The notes under the pieces were generated by a model that had not been told where the DNA came from, ran no database searches, and was given only the letters and a program-made list of their open reading frames with translations. Shown here one piece after another: positions 47,505 to 56,600 of a stretch of 64,000 nucleotides of DNA. The translations under genes and the position numbers were made by a program. Origin of the DNA: Amphritea sp. 1_MG-2023 (GTDB lineage Bacteria; Pseudomonadota; Gammaproteobacteria; Pseudomonadales; Balneatricaceae); the NCBI RefSeq assembly GCF_030547545.1, contig NZ_JAUOQE010000002.1, positions 248,001 to 312,000 on the forward strand. The letters run 5' to 3'. The number at the start of each line of letters is the position of its first letter. The stretch's first letter is position 1.

Positions 47505-47550
47505 TTAGGGTAATCACGTATTATAGCGGATGCAATCAGGGTATACCCTA
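47505..47550. promoter_or_regulatory. Candidate operator in the kinase-ligase intergenic region
   Basis: The palindrome GGGTATACCC (47539-47548, within CAGGGTATACCCTAG) repeats the core found at 39323-39332. A half-site TTAGGGTA lies upstream at 47505-47512. The palindrome ends 92 bp before the second acyl-CoA ligase start. The common occurrence in front of two acyl-CoA units that flank the two-component genes suggests a shared regulator. Confidence 0.55.
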
Positions 47551-47640
47551 GCGGGGCGATTTTAACACCCGTTTCATACAATAATTAATGCTGTGTCTGC
47601 TCGCGAAATGCAGCTATGGCTAAGCTAAGGGCAAACGATT

Positions 47641-49269
47641 ATGTCAATACACTCGAATCCGTATCAGTTCGGGCTGGAGAAGAACGCCGCCAACTTCTCT
47701 GCGATGAGTCCTTTAAGTTTTATCGAACGCTCCGCTTTCGTCTTTCCTAACCATCTGGCCGTGGTGCATCAGCACACCCGTCGTAACTGGTCAGAAACCT
47801 ATGCGCGTTGCCGGCAGTTAGGCAGTGCCTTGGCGCAAAGTGGCATCGGTAAAGGGGATACGGTGGCGGTGATGGCACCCAATCTACCTGAGCTATTTGA
47901 GGCGCATTTTGGTGTGCCGATGTGTGGTGCGGTATTAAACGCCTTGAATGTTCGTCTTGATGCCGAAGCCATTGCCTTTATTTTGCAGCATGGTGAAGCG
48001 AAGGTCGTCATGGTGGATCGAGAGTTTTCGGATGTCATCGAAAGAGCCTTGAAAATGATCCCCCATAAGCCTTTAGTCATTGATATTGATGATCCTTATT
48101 ATGAAGGCGGGCAGTTGATTGGCAGCACCGATTATGAGGCCTTTATCGCCAGTGGTGATGCTGACTACAACTGGCAGATGCCTGATGATGAATGGGACGC
48201 GATTACCCTGAATTATACCTCTGGCACCACGGGTAACCCGAAAGGGGTGGTGTATCATCATCGTGGCGCTTATCTGAATGCGATGAGTAATATTGTCTCT
48301 TGGGATATGGGCCATCATCCGGTGTATCTGTGGACCTTGCCGATGTTTCATTGCAATGGTTGGTGTTTTCCATGGAGTTTGGCGGCATCGGCGGGTGTGA
48401 GTGTGTGTCTGCGTCATGTGCGGGCGGATGATATTTACGCCGCTATCAAAGGTGAACAAGTCAATCATTTCTGTAGTGCGCCGATTGTGTTGAATATGCT
48501 GAATAACGCCCCAGATGAGATGAAAACGGGTATCCATCATGAGGTGAAGGTCATGACTGCGGGGGCCGCGCCACCCGCCACCGTGATTCAGGGGATGGAG
48601 GCGATGGGTTTCAGTGTCACTCATGTGTACGGCTTAACCGAAACCTACGGTCCGTCGGTGGTGTGTGAATGGCATCAAGAGTGGAATACGGGGACTGATG
48701 AGGAAATTGCGCGATTGAAATCTCGTCAAGGGGTACGTGCCCCCATGCTCGATGGATTGATGGTGGCTGATCCGAGTACGCTAGAGCCGGTCCCGCAGGA
48801 TGGCCTAACCCTCGGTGAGATCTTTATGCGCGGTAACTTGGTGATGAAGGGATATCTGAAAAACCCAGTCACGACGGAAGAAAGTTTTGCCGGGGGATGG
48901 TTCCACTCTGGCGATCTCGCGGTGTGGCACCCTGATGGCTATATCGAAATCAAGGATCGGTCAAAAGATATCATTATCTCGGGAGGAGAAAATATCTCCT
49001 CTATTGAGGTCGAAGATGTGCTTTACCGGAATAAAAGCGTGATGGAAGCCGCGGTGGTTGCAAAGGATGACGAAAAGTGGGGTGAAGTCCCCTGTGCATT
49101 TGTCACCCTAAAAGAGGGGGCTGAAGTGTCCGAACAGGAGATTATTGATTTCTGTCGGGACAATATGGCGAAATTCAAAACACCGAAAAAGGTGGTTTTT
49201 GGTCCCTTACCGAAAACCTCAACCGGTAAGATTCAAAAGTTTGTCTTACGCGATAAAGCGAATACTTAA
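47641..49269 (+). CDS. Acyl-CoA ligase (AlkK/DmdB-like AMP-dependent synthetase)
   Basis: The 542 aa adenylate-forming protein has NAANFSAMSPLSFIERSA at the N-terminus, the ATP loop NYTSGTTGNPKGVVYHH, YGLTETYGPS, GWFHSGDLAVWHPDGYIEI, the hinge DRSKDIIISGGENIS and the terminal PKTSTGKIQKFVLR. The sequence resembles medium-chain acyl-CoA ligases of the AlkK type and the 3-methylmercaptopropionate-CoA ligases of the DmdB type, which cannot be separated by eye. It is a single gene, divergent from the histidine kinase and possibly controlled with the operon at 39385. Confidence 0.92.
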   Translation: MSIHSNPYQFGLEKNAANFSAMSPLSFIERSAFVFPNHLAVVHQHTRRNWSETYARCRQLGSALAQSGIGKGDTVAVMAPNLPELFEAHFGVPMCGAVLNALNVRLDAEAIAFILQHGEAKVVMVDREFSDVIERALKMIPHKPLVIDIDDPYYEGGQLIGSTDYEAFIASGDADYNWQMPDDEWDAITLNYTSGTTGNPKGVVYHHRGAYLNAMSNIVSWDMGHHPVYLWTLPMFHCNGWCFPWSLAASAGVSVCLRHVRADDIYAAIKGEQVNHFCSAPIVLNMLNNAPDEMKTGIHHEVKVMTAGAAPPATVIQGMEAMGFSVTHVYGLTETYGPSVVCEWHQEWNTGTDEEIARLKSRQGVRAPMLDGLMVADPSTLEPVPQDGLTLGEIFMRGNLVMKGYLKNPVTTEESFAGGWFHSGDLAVWHPDGYIEIKDRSKDIIISGGENISSIEVEDVLYRNKSVMEAAVVAKDDEKWGEVPCAFVTLKEGAEVSEQEIIDFCRDNMAKFKTPKKVVFGPLPKTSTGKIQKFVLRDKANT

Positions 49270-49357
49270 CCAGTATTCGTTGTGAAAGGCTAAGCCATCG
49301 AGGTTCGCTTCAGTGGCTGAGTGTCGCGGCGCAGTATTAACTGACGATACACTTAAT

Positions 49358-49392
49358 CGACACCTGAGCTTGAGATAAGGCTTCAGGTGTCG
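49358..49392. terminator. Hairpin between the ligase and SH3-protein genes
   Basis: CGACACCTGA (49358-49367) is exactly inverted as TCAGGTGTCG (49383-49392). No T-run follows on either strand, so it may be a Rho-independent terminator of weak quality or another RNA-end structure for the convergent genes. Confidence 0.35.
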
Positions 49393-49413
49393 GCATATCA
49401 ACAAGCTATGCGT

Positions 49414-50004
49414 TTACCAAGTGTCGTGACGTTTTCTGCGTTTGGGCAGATAAGGGATCATCAAACCGAGTAATAAGCCGCCAAAGGCGACGAGACCGCC
49501 ATAGGTAAACCAGCGCATCAGATTGCTCTCATCCATGCCATTGATGGTGCGATTGAGGCTAACAATCTCTTCTTCTAGGGCTGAGACTTTTCCTGCATTA
49601 CCCGCATTTTGTCCCGCAAGAGTTTGATTTTGCTGTTTTAGAGCTAAAATCTCTTTGGCTTGGATAGCCAGATTCTCTTCGTTTTGGCTTAGCTGTTCTT
49701 GCAGCTTAGGATAGCGGTCGGCGAGGCTGGTGCCAGACGATATCTTATCTGCGGGCATCCAGCCCACTTTGCCGCTCGGGGTTTTGATTTGAATGAAATC
49801 AGTCTTTTCATTACGGTTGAGAACCGTTATTGGTGTGCCACTGCGTATCCGTCCGGTAATACGATATTCCGTACTTGGACCTCCGTGATAAAAAGTATAG
49901 ACGTCATCACTGATATAGTTGGCGGCACTTGCCGAGGTGGATAGGGCGGCGGCAAAAAGGCATGCAAGCCATGGCTTTTTTGGGAGTTTATTTGACGAAT
50001 TCAT
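49414..50004 (-). CDS. TIGR04211-type SH3 domain membrane protein
   Basis: The 196 aa product has an N-terminal signal sequence (WLACLFAAALSTSASA), a bacterial SH3 domain (about residues 27-90: YISDDVYTFYHGGPSTEYRI, GTPITVLNR, GKVGWMPADKI), a coiled coil of about 60 residues (LQEQLSQNEENLAIQAKEIL, VSALEEEIVSLNRTI) and a C-terminal membrane helix (GGLVAFGGLLLGLMIPYL) followed by a basic tail. This layout matches a conserved proteobacterial envelope protein of unknown function. The frame extends upstream to 50070, but AGGAAG before 50004 fixes the start. Confidence 0.82.
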   Translation of the reverse strand: MNSSNKLPKKPWLACLFAAALSTSASAANYISDDVYTFYHGGPSTEYRITGRIRSGTPITVLNRNEKTDFIQIKTPSGKVGWMPADKISSGTSLADRYPKLQEQLSQNEENLAIQAKEILALKQQNQTLAGQNAGNAGKVSALEEEIVSLNRTINGMDESNLMRWFTYGGLVAFGGLLLGLMIPYLPKRRKRHDTW

Positions 50005-50253
50005 GATCTTCCTGTTTGTGTAGACGTTCAGCCTTCCCCCCCCTAAAACCGAAACCTGGTTTTCAGGCAAAGCTGGACAGCTATTGACCGGTAAGCAAGC
50101 GATAAGTTCAGCGCATGTCTTAATCGCCTATTATACAAGCAATCGTCCAAGGGTTAAGCCTTGATTTTTACGACAACAATTTATCCAGGTAGTGATATAC
50201 TAGCGCGCGAATTAACCGGTTGCCATCAGGCCCGAATATAAGGAGTTATCATA

Positions 50254-50622
50254 GTGGCATTTATTCGTTGGTTTCTCGGTAGGATTATCCTGCTATTGAA
50301 CTTTGTTTTGCGTCCCCGCACGATAAAACGGGACCCTGAGCAGCAGCGCGAGTTAGATCGCCGTACCGCGCATTTGTCGCTCTATCAGTATGAGGCCTGC
50401 CCGTTCTGCGTGAAGGTAAGGCGTGCGCTACGTCGCAATGGATTGAATATTGAGTTACGTGATGCCAAAAAAGTTGAGCTGTATCGGCAAGAGTTACAGC
50501 AGGGCGGAGGGCGATTGAAAGTGCCGTGCCTACGTATCGATGAAGCCGACGGCGAAGTTCGTTGGTTGTATGAGTCTTCCGATATTATCCATTATCTTGA
50601 ACAGACCTATGTCACCTCATAA
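50254..50622 (+). CDS. Glutaredoxin with N-terminal hydrophobic segment
   Basis: The 122 aa product has a short hydrophobic N-terminus (FIRWFLGRIILLLNFVL) that may anchor it to the membrane, then a glutaredoxin domain with the active site YEACPFCVKVRRALRR, the cis-Pro region LKVPCLRI and a final ESSDIIHYL. The active-site CPFC suggests it can use glutathione or act in thiol transfer. The start is GTG with AAGGAG 8 nt upstream. A terminator follows about 20 bp after the stop. Confidence 0.9.
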   Translation: MAFIRWFLGRIILLLNFVLRPRTIKRDPEQQRELDRRTAHLSLYQYEACPFCVKVRRALRRNGLNIELRDAKKVELYRQELQQGGGRLKVPCLRIDEADGEVRWLYESSDIIHYLEQTYVTS

Positions 50623-50644
50623 TTGAGGGAGACGTGGGAGAAGG

Positions 50645-50669
50645 AAAAGCAGCGCGAGCTGCTTTTTTT
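50645..50669 (+). terminator. Intrinsic terminator after the glutaredoxin gene
   Basis: AAGCAGC / GCTGCTT with a GCGA loop is followed by a T-run that continues to 50669. Confidence 0.85.
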
Positions 50670-50738
50670 ATGCCTGCTGCTAGCGTAGACGAAGGAATTA
50701 GGATAACTTATCTGTATATTTAACCAGTACTATTGAAA

Positions 50739-52718
50739 ATGATTTTATACATAGCAGAAAAGCCCAGTCTTGCCCGCGCCATCGCCGATGTATTGCCTAA
50801 ACCTCATAAAAAGCAGGAGGGGTATATTGAACTGGGTAATGGCGACTGTGTCAGTTGGTGTTTGGGGCACTTGCTCGAACTGGCCGATCCCGCCGACTAT
50901 CATCCCGATTTTAAGCCTTGGCGTTTCGAGCATCTGCCGATCATTCCTGATGAGTGGAAGTTAAAGCCTCGCAGTAAGACTCGATCTCAGCTGGCAGTCT
51001 TGCGCCGTTTGATTCGCCAATCTAAACAGCTGGTGCACGCCGGCGATCCCGACCGCGAAGGACAGCTATTAGTCGATGAGGTGATCAATTATCTCGGGGC
51101 GAGTGAGACGAAGAAAAAAACCGCGCGACGGTTACTGATCAGTGACCTTAATCCAAAGGCAGTCAGTGCTGCGTTGCAAAACCTTAAACTCAATTCAGAA
51201 TTTATACCGTTATCTGTATCGGCCTTAGCGCGCTCTCGCGCGGATTGGATTTACGGCATCAATATGACGCGTGCCTATAGTATTCAGGGCCGCAAGGCCG
51301 GTTATCAGGGTGTGTTATCCGTCGGTCGCGTGCAAACACCGCTGTTAGGGCTGGTGGTCAGACGGGATGCAGAAATTGAACATTTTGTCTCCAAACCCTT
51401 CTATGAGGTGCAAGCGGTTATCGAAACGCAGGCGGGAGAGCGTTTTAATGCGCGTTGGAAGCCGAGTGAAAGCTGTCAGCCCTATCAAGATGAAGACGGT
51501 CGAGTGTTACATCGTAAATTAGCAGAGACTGTCATTAATCGCATTACAGGTCAGCCGGCAGAGTGGGGGAGTCTGACACAAAAACGCAAGCGCGAGAATG
51601 CACCATTGCCGTTTAGTTTGTCGAGCTTGCAGATTGAAGCGGCGAAGCGCTTTGGTCTGAGTGCTAAGGCGGTTTTGGATAGCTGTCAGACGTTGTATGA
51701 ACGGCATAAGCTGTTGACCTATCCGCGCTCTGATTGTCGTTATCTACCAGAAGATCACTTTACGCAGGCGGCGGATGTTATCGACAGTGTCATGCATAAT
51801 CAGTCAAGCTTAGCGGAGCATCTCCCGCAGATTGATGCTAAGCGGCGTTCAGCGGCCTGGAATAATAAAAAAGTCAGCGCCCACCATGCGATTATTCCGA
51901 CCACGCGACAGGCAAATTTGGCTTCACTGAGTGACACTGAGCGTAAGCTCTACATCTTAGTGAGCCGTTATTATCTCGCGCAGTTTATGCCGCCCTACGA
52001 ATATTATGATACTCGCGTGGACCTGCGTATTGCGGGTGGTCAGTTTATTGCTAGTGCTCATCAAACTCAGCACCTCGGCTGGAAATCGCTACTCTCGGAG
52101 ACAGCCGAAAAGCATAGTCGCTTACCGCCTCTGAGTGAGGGGCAGCCGTTGACCTGTATTGAGGGCGTGTTGGAAGAAAAAAATACTCAACCACCGAAAT
52201 ACTTCACTGATGCGACGTTATTGGCGGCGATGACGGGGATTGGTCGTTATGTGACTGATCAGGCGATTCGTAAAGTATTGAAAGAAACCGATGGGTTAGG
52301 TACCGAGGCGACGCGTGCGGGGATTATCGAGCTGTTATTTAACCGTGGTTTTCTTCAGCGTGAGGGTAAGGCGATCAGTTCTACGGAAGTGGGGCGGGCG
52401 CTCATTAACTGTTTACCTAATAGTGCAACAACACCGGATATGACGGCCCTTTGGGAGTCGGAATTAGGCCGAGTGTGTCAGCAAGAGGCGAGTTATAGCA
52501 GTTTCATGCAGCCGTTGGCCGTACGACTTCGGGAGTTGATTTTGCAGTCGTCTCAAGTGGTCATTCCGGATACGCTTAAGGCGCTCAGTCCTAAACCAAA
52601 GCCAAAGCGGCGTACCAGCCGAACGAGTACGCGTAAGCCCGTCAGTGGTGCTAAGCGTGCATCAGCGAAAACTAAAAAACCGAGTAAGCCGAGAAAAACA
52701 ACGTCTGGCAAAGGATAA
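50739..52718 (+). CDS. topB: DNA topoisomerase III
   Basis: This type IA topoisomerase decatenates and relaxes DNA through a 5'-phosphotyrosine intermediate. The 659 aa protein has the Toprim domain (MILYIAEKPSLARAI, GDPDREGQLLVDEV), the central domain SALARSRADWIYGINMTRAY and QGVLSVGRVQTPLLGLVV, the active tyrosine in LLTYPRSDCRYLPEDH, and KVSAHHAIIPT. The ATG at 50739 matches the usual MxLYIAEKPS start; a TTG at 50733 is less likely. No C-terminal zinc finger is seen; instead the last about 50 residues are very rich in Lys, Arg, Ser and Thr. Confidence 0.95.
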   Translation: MILYIAEKPSLARAIADVLPKPHKKQEGYIELGNGDCVSWCLGHLLELADPADYHPDFKPWRFEHLPIIPDEWKLKPRSKTRSQLAVLRRLIRQSKQLVHAGDPDREGQLLVDEVINYLGASETKKKTARRLLISDLNPKAVSAALQNLKLNSEFIPLSVSALARSRADWIYGINMTRAYSIQGRKAGYQGVLSVGRVQTPLLGLVVRRDAEIEHFVSKPFYEVQAVIETQAGERFNARWKPSESCQPYQDEDGRVLHRKLAETVINRITGQPAEWGSLTQKRKRENAPLPFSLSSLQIEAAKRFGLSAKAVLDSCQTLYERHKLLTYPRSDCRYLPEDHFTQAADVIDSVMHNQSSLAEHLPQIDAKRRSAAWNNKKVSAHHAIIPTTRQANLASLSDTERKLYILVSRYYLAQFMPPYEYYDTRVDLRIAGGQFIASAHQTQHLGWKSLLSETAEKHSRLPPLSEGQPLTCIEGVLEEKNTQPPKYFTDATLLAAMTGIGRYVTDQAIRKVLKETDGLGTEATRAGIIELLFNRGFLQREGKAISSTEVGRALINCLPNSATTPDMTALWESELGRVCQQEASYSSFMQPLAVRLRELILQSSQVVIPDTLKALSPKPKPKRRTSRTSTRKPVSGAKRASAKTKKPSKPRKTTSGKG

Positions 52719-52752
52719 GTGGCCTTGAAGGCTAGCCATGAACGGATATTAA

Positions 52753-52775
52753 AAACGGTGCCTTGGGCACCGTTT
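52753..52775. terminator. Hairpin between topB and the MazG-like gene
   Basis: AAACGGTGCC / GGCACCGTTT with a TTG loop forms a perfect 10-bp stem. The minus strand continues into TTTTTA, so it works best as terminator for the minus-strand gene, and possibly for topB too. Confidence 0.7.
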
Positions 52776-52820
52776 GAACGTGTTTGCGGGTGATAAGCCT
52801 AGCCGCCTAACAAAAATTAT

Positions 52821-53291
52821 TTAAACCAGCTTAGGCTCATGCCAGTTGATGCATTTAAGAAATTTATGGCCGGGGTAAAACTTACCGTCCTTACCGGTTT
52901 GGTCTTCTGCCGATTTAATAAAGGCTTCGGGTAACTCTCCTCCACGGTAAACGTTAAGCCCTACTTCGGTACGGTAATACGCCAGTGTTTGCTCGACTTC
53001 ATCCTCTGTTTTGCACAGTTTAGATAGGTTGCTGGCCTGTACCGCGGACATATCGGTATCGGCATCAATACCGAGGATATGCGCCATACCATAGGTGACG
53101 ACCAGAATATCCGCGACTGCATCACGTACTTCGGACATATCCTGATGATTGATACCTTCCACCAATTCAGCGAGTTCTTCCTGAATCAGGTGTAGCTGCT
53201 TGCCGGCCTTTTCCCAGTCAGGATTTTGTAAGTCGCCTTTTAGGTTGCCGAAGACAGTGTTTAGATAAGATACGTCGGTGAAATTACTCAT
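52821..53291 (-). CDS. MazG-like nucleoside triphosphate pyrophosphohydrolase
   Basis: The 156 aa product has the all-alpha NTP-PPase pattern: an EExxE-type motif in LIQEELAELVEG, and EVRDAVADILVVTYGMAHIL with the second metal-binding ExxD element. Such enzymes hydrolyse NTPs or modified nucleotides to NMP and PPi, for housecleaning. The C-terminal part (GGELPEAFIKSAEDQTGKDG, FYPGHKFLKC) resembles phage and bacterial MazG-like proteins. The frame is open up to 53372, but MSNFTDVSYL at 53291 is the more natural start; no strong ribosome binding site is seen for either. Confidence 0.75.
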   Translation of the reverse strand: MSNFTDVSYLNTVFGNLKGDLQNPDWEKAGKQLHLIQEELAELVEGINHQDMSEVRDAVADILVVTYGMAHILGIDADTDMSAVQASNLSKLCKTEDEVEQTLAYYRTEVGLNVYRGGELPEAFIKSAEDQTGKDGKFYPGHKFLKCINWHEPKLV

Positions 53292-53510
53292 TGTGCTGTG
53301 TATACCGTTGACAGTTAAAAACGGCTTATATGATGACGCTTTAATCACCGAATCGCAATTTTCAATAGCCAATTTTCAATCGCTGTGTATAAAACAGATT
53401 GAGCGTAATTAATGGATCTATAATCAGAGGGTTATGATTAAAGTTCATTGTTTGGCGTTTGCTTATGAAACTGTTTGATGCGGTTTTACATAACGTTATA
53501 TTCGTATATA

Positions 53511-53540
53511 TTGAGATGACAAATTATGACACATCATAAT
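53511..53540 (+). promoter_or_regulatory. Candidate promoter of the giant adhesin gene
   Basis: TTGAGA (53511-53516), an 18 bp spacer and CATAAT (53535-53540) lie in an AT-rich region, about 60 bp before the adhesin start. Each hexamer differs from consensus by one base. Confidence 0.35.
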
Positions 53541-53603
53541 CAGTTTATGTTGGCATCTGCTGTTGAGTCCATGGATTGGTGTGTCTCTATATAGGGAGTG
53601 AGT

Positions 53604-56600
53604 ATGAATCACGTGTATCGCGTTGTATGGAATCACGCAAAGCGTGTTTGGCAAGCCGTTTCAGAACATGCTACCGCTAAGGGTAAGGTTGCTTCTGAGC
53701 GTCGACTCAATAAACATACTCATTCTGCTGAGGCCGTGCCATCCGCATCGCTACAGCATCGGCGAAGCTCGGCGCTGTTAGCCCTCGAACCTCGTATTAT
53801 GTTGGATGCTGCTGGTGTCGCGAGCGGTGCTGAAATCCTGATCGATCATGACAGTGAGCCGACTGCCGTGGCAGAGCCTTCGCCCGTTGATGATGCTTTA
53901 ATAGCGACGTTGAGTGACGTCGATCAGCCTCTTGCCGTGTCGCCGACTCAAGATGAAAACATGTTGCTTGATTCGATCGGTAGTGATGCTGATCGGCTAG
54001 AGATTGTTTTTGTTGACGCCTCCATCGATCAATATGAAAGTTTAGTTAGCGCAGTGTCTGAGGGTGTTGAAGTCGTTATTATCGATGCCTCAGGTGATGG
54101 CTTAGAGCAGATAGCAACTTACTTGCAAGGCCGAACGGATGTCGATGCCATACATATTCTTTCACACGGTGAAGAGGCTGAAGCTACGATAGGTACCACG
54201 GTACTCAACGCCGATACGATGAATGATTATCGCGCGACATTGACGGCTATCGGTGCTTCGCTTTCTAACGAGGGTGATATTCTCCTATATGGTTGTCGAG
54301 TGGCGGCGACCGATGGTGCTTTGTTTGTTGATGAACTGGCGCTGCTGACCGGTGCCGATGTGGCCGCGTCTGATGATTTGACCGGCGCGACTGCCCTTGG
54401 AGGAAACTGGGAACTAGAATATCAAACCGGTGACATTGATACGGCCTATGCGTTCGATAGTGAAGCGTTAGCCACGTTTGACGGTACGCTAGCGCCTCCC
54501 GTCATTAGCACACCTGATGCACCAACCATCAATGAAGATAGTCGTTATGACTTTTCTGGTTTTGCCATTACCTATGATGGCACAGAAGAGAATTTTGAAG
54601 CGCTAGTCACGCTAGTCGATTCAGACAACGGAAATATAATTGACGGGGGCTATGCCGGATCACAAATATTGTCACAAGGTAGCCTCTCAGGTATTAACGA
54701 TTTTCTGAATGGATTGAGCTTTGAGGCTGCCTCTGATTTTAATGGTAGTGTTAGTGTTACCATTGAGATTAACGTCTATAGCGGTAATTATAGCGGCGAT
54801 CCTGCGGCGACCAATAATGCTTCTTTAACGATCAATGTTACCTCTGTCAATGACGCGCCGTCTGGAACCGATAACAGTATCACCATTTCTGAAGATGGCT
54901 CGCATACCTTTAGCGCGGCAGACTTTGGATTTAGTGATCTCTCCGATACCCCTGCGGATCTGTTCGATGCGGTTATTATCACGAGCTTACCGTTAAACGG
55001 CACACTGACTAATAATGGGGTCGCTATCACGACGTCAGGGCAATCGGTGTCAGTTGCCAATATTAACGCTAATTTGTTGATCTTTACCCCCAGCGCTGAC
55101 GCCAATGGTGATGATTACGGTAATTTCACTTTCCAAGTCGTGGATGATGGTGGAGTTGCTAACGGCGGTGTTAATACTGACGCTAGCGCCAACACCATGA
55201 CGCTGAATGTACTATCGGTGAATGACGCCCCCACCACTGAAGATGCGGCTATTAGCGTCGACAAAAATGCTTCTCAGACGCTCAGTCTAGTAGCGGATGA
55301 TGTCGACGGTGTTGATGATATTGTTCAATATCAAATTGTTAATATAGATAACCTTAATGGCGCGTTACTCAATAGCAGTGGTGTTGCCTTGAGTGCAGGC
55401 GATTTACTGACAGTGGCAGAAGCCACTGACATGACGTATACGCCGACAGAAAACTATAGCGGTGATGCCAGCTTTACTTTCCAAGCGATTGATGCCACCG
55501 GTGGTGCTGGTGGGACGAGTAATATCAGTACGCTGAGTATTACTGTCAATTCAGTTAATATTGCGCCGGTGCTGGTGGTGCCAGCCGATCAGATTGTTGC
55601 TGAAGATACGAGTTTAACGTTAGCGGGTATCTCTGTATCTGATGTGGATGCCGGTGATGCAACGATTCAGATCACGCTGAGTGCCGATAATGGTAATATT
55701 AACTTTGTTGATAGCAGCGGTTTAAGTAGTGTTAGCGGTAATAATAGCCACAGTGTCACCGTGCAAGGTAGTGTCACGAGTATTAACGCTGCCTTGACGA
55801 GTGCCAATCTAACCTATACCCCAGATGCGGATTATCCTAACGCGACCGTGGCGGCCACCGACACGATCACCGTTGTTGCCAATGATCTCGGTAACACGGG
55901 TGGTGCACAAAAAACAGACACACAAAGCTTCATAGTGACGGTTAATCCGCTTCCAGATACACCGGTCACGGCTACGGTCAATTTATCGGCGGTTGATGAA
56001 GATACGCTGGACCCCGAAGGGGAGACCGTGGCGGACCTGATGAGTGGCCATTTCTCCGATGCCGACATGAACACGTTGGCGGGCATTGCCATCAGTGTTA
56101 ATCCGGATAACAGCGATAAAGGTGAGTGGCAGTATTCAGCCGATCAGGGCGCGTCTTGGCAAGCCGTGGGCACGGTGTCATCAGCCTCTGCATTGCTGCT
56201 AGATACGACGGCATTGCTTCGCTTTGTGCCTGAAACTAATTGGAACGGAACCCCCGCGAGCCTGACTATTCATGCGATTGATAATAGCGGCAGCAACGGG
56301 GATAACGTCAGTCGCAGCTATTCTAGTAACGGTTCACGGCTAACCACCGATGTTAGCAGTGGCGAGACCGATATTGATGCCACTGGGGCAGCCCTGACGA
56401 CCAGTATTACGGTTATTGACGATCCCTCCGTGATGGTCGCTGATGAGTTAACAGTACTCGAAGATAATATCGCTAGCGGCAATGTGCTTAGTAATGATGT
56501 TGATGTTGATAATAGTCTCGAAATAACCAGTTTTCAGGTCGCTGATGATGTCACTGTTTACAGTGCGGGTGATACGGTGAGTATTACCGATATCGGCTCA

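Noticed and set aside
47641-49269. Specific assignment of the second ligase as DmdB (DMSP demethylation pathway)
   Set aside because: The sequence resembles DmdB and AlkK equally by eye. The neighbouring dehydrogenase is much shorter than DmdC, and no DmdA or DmdD is present in the window.
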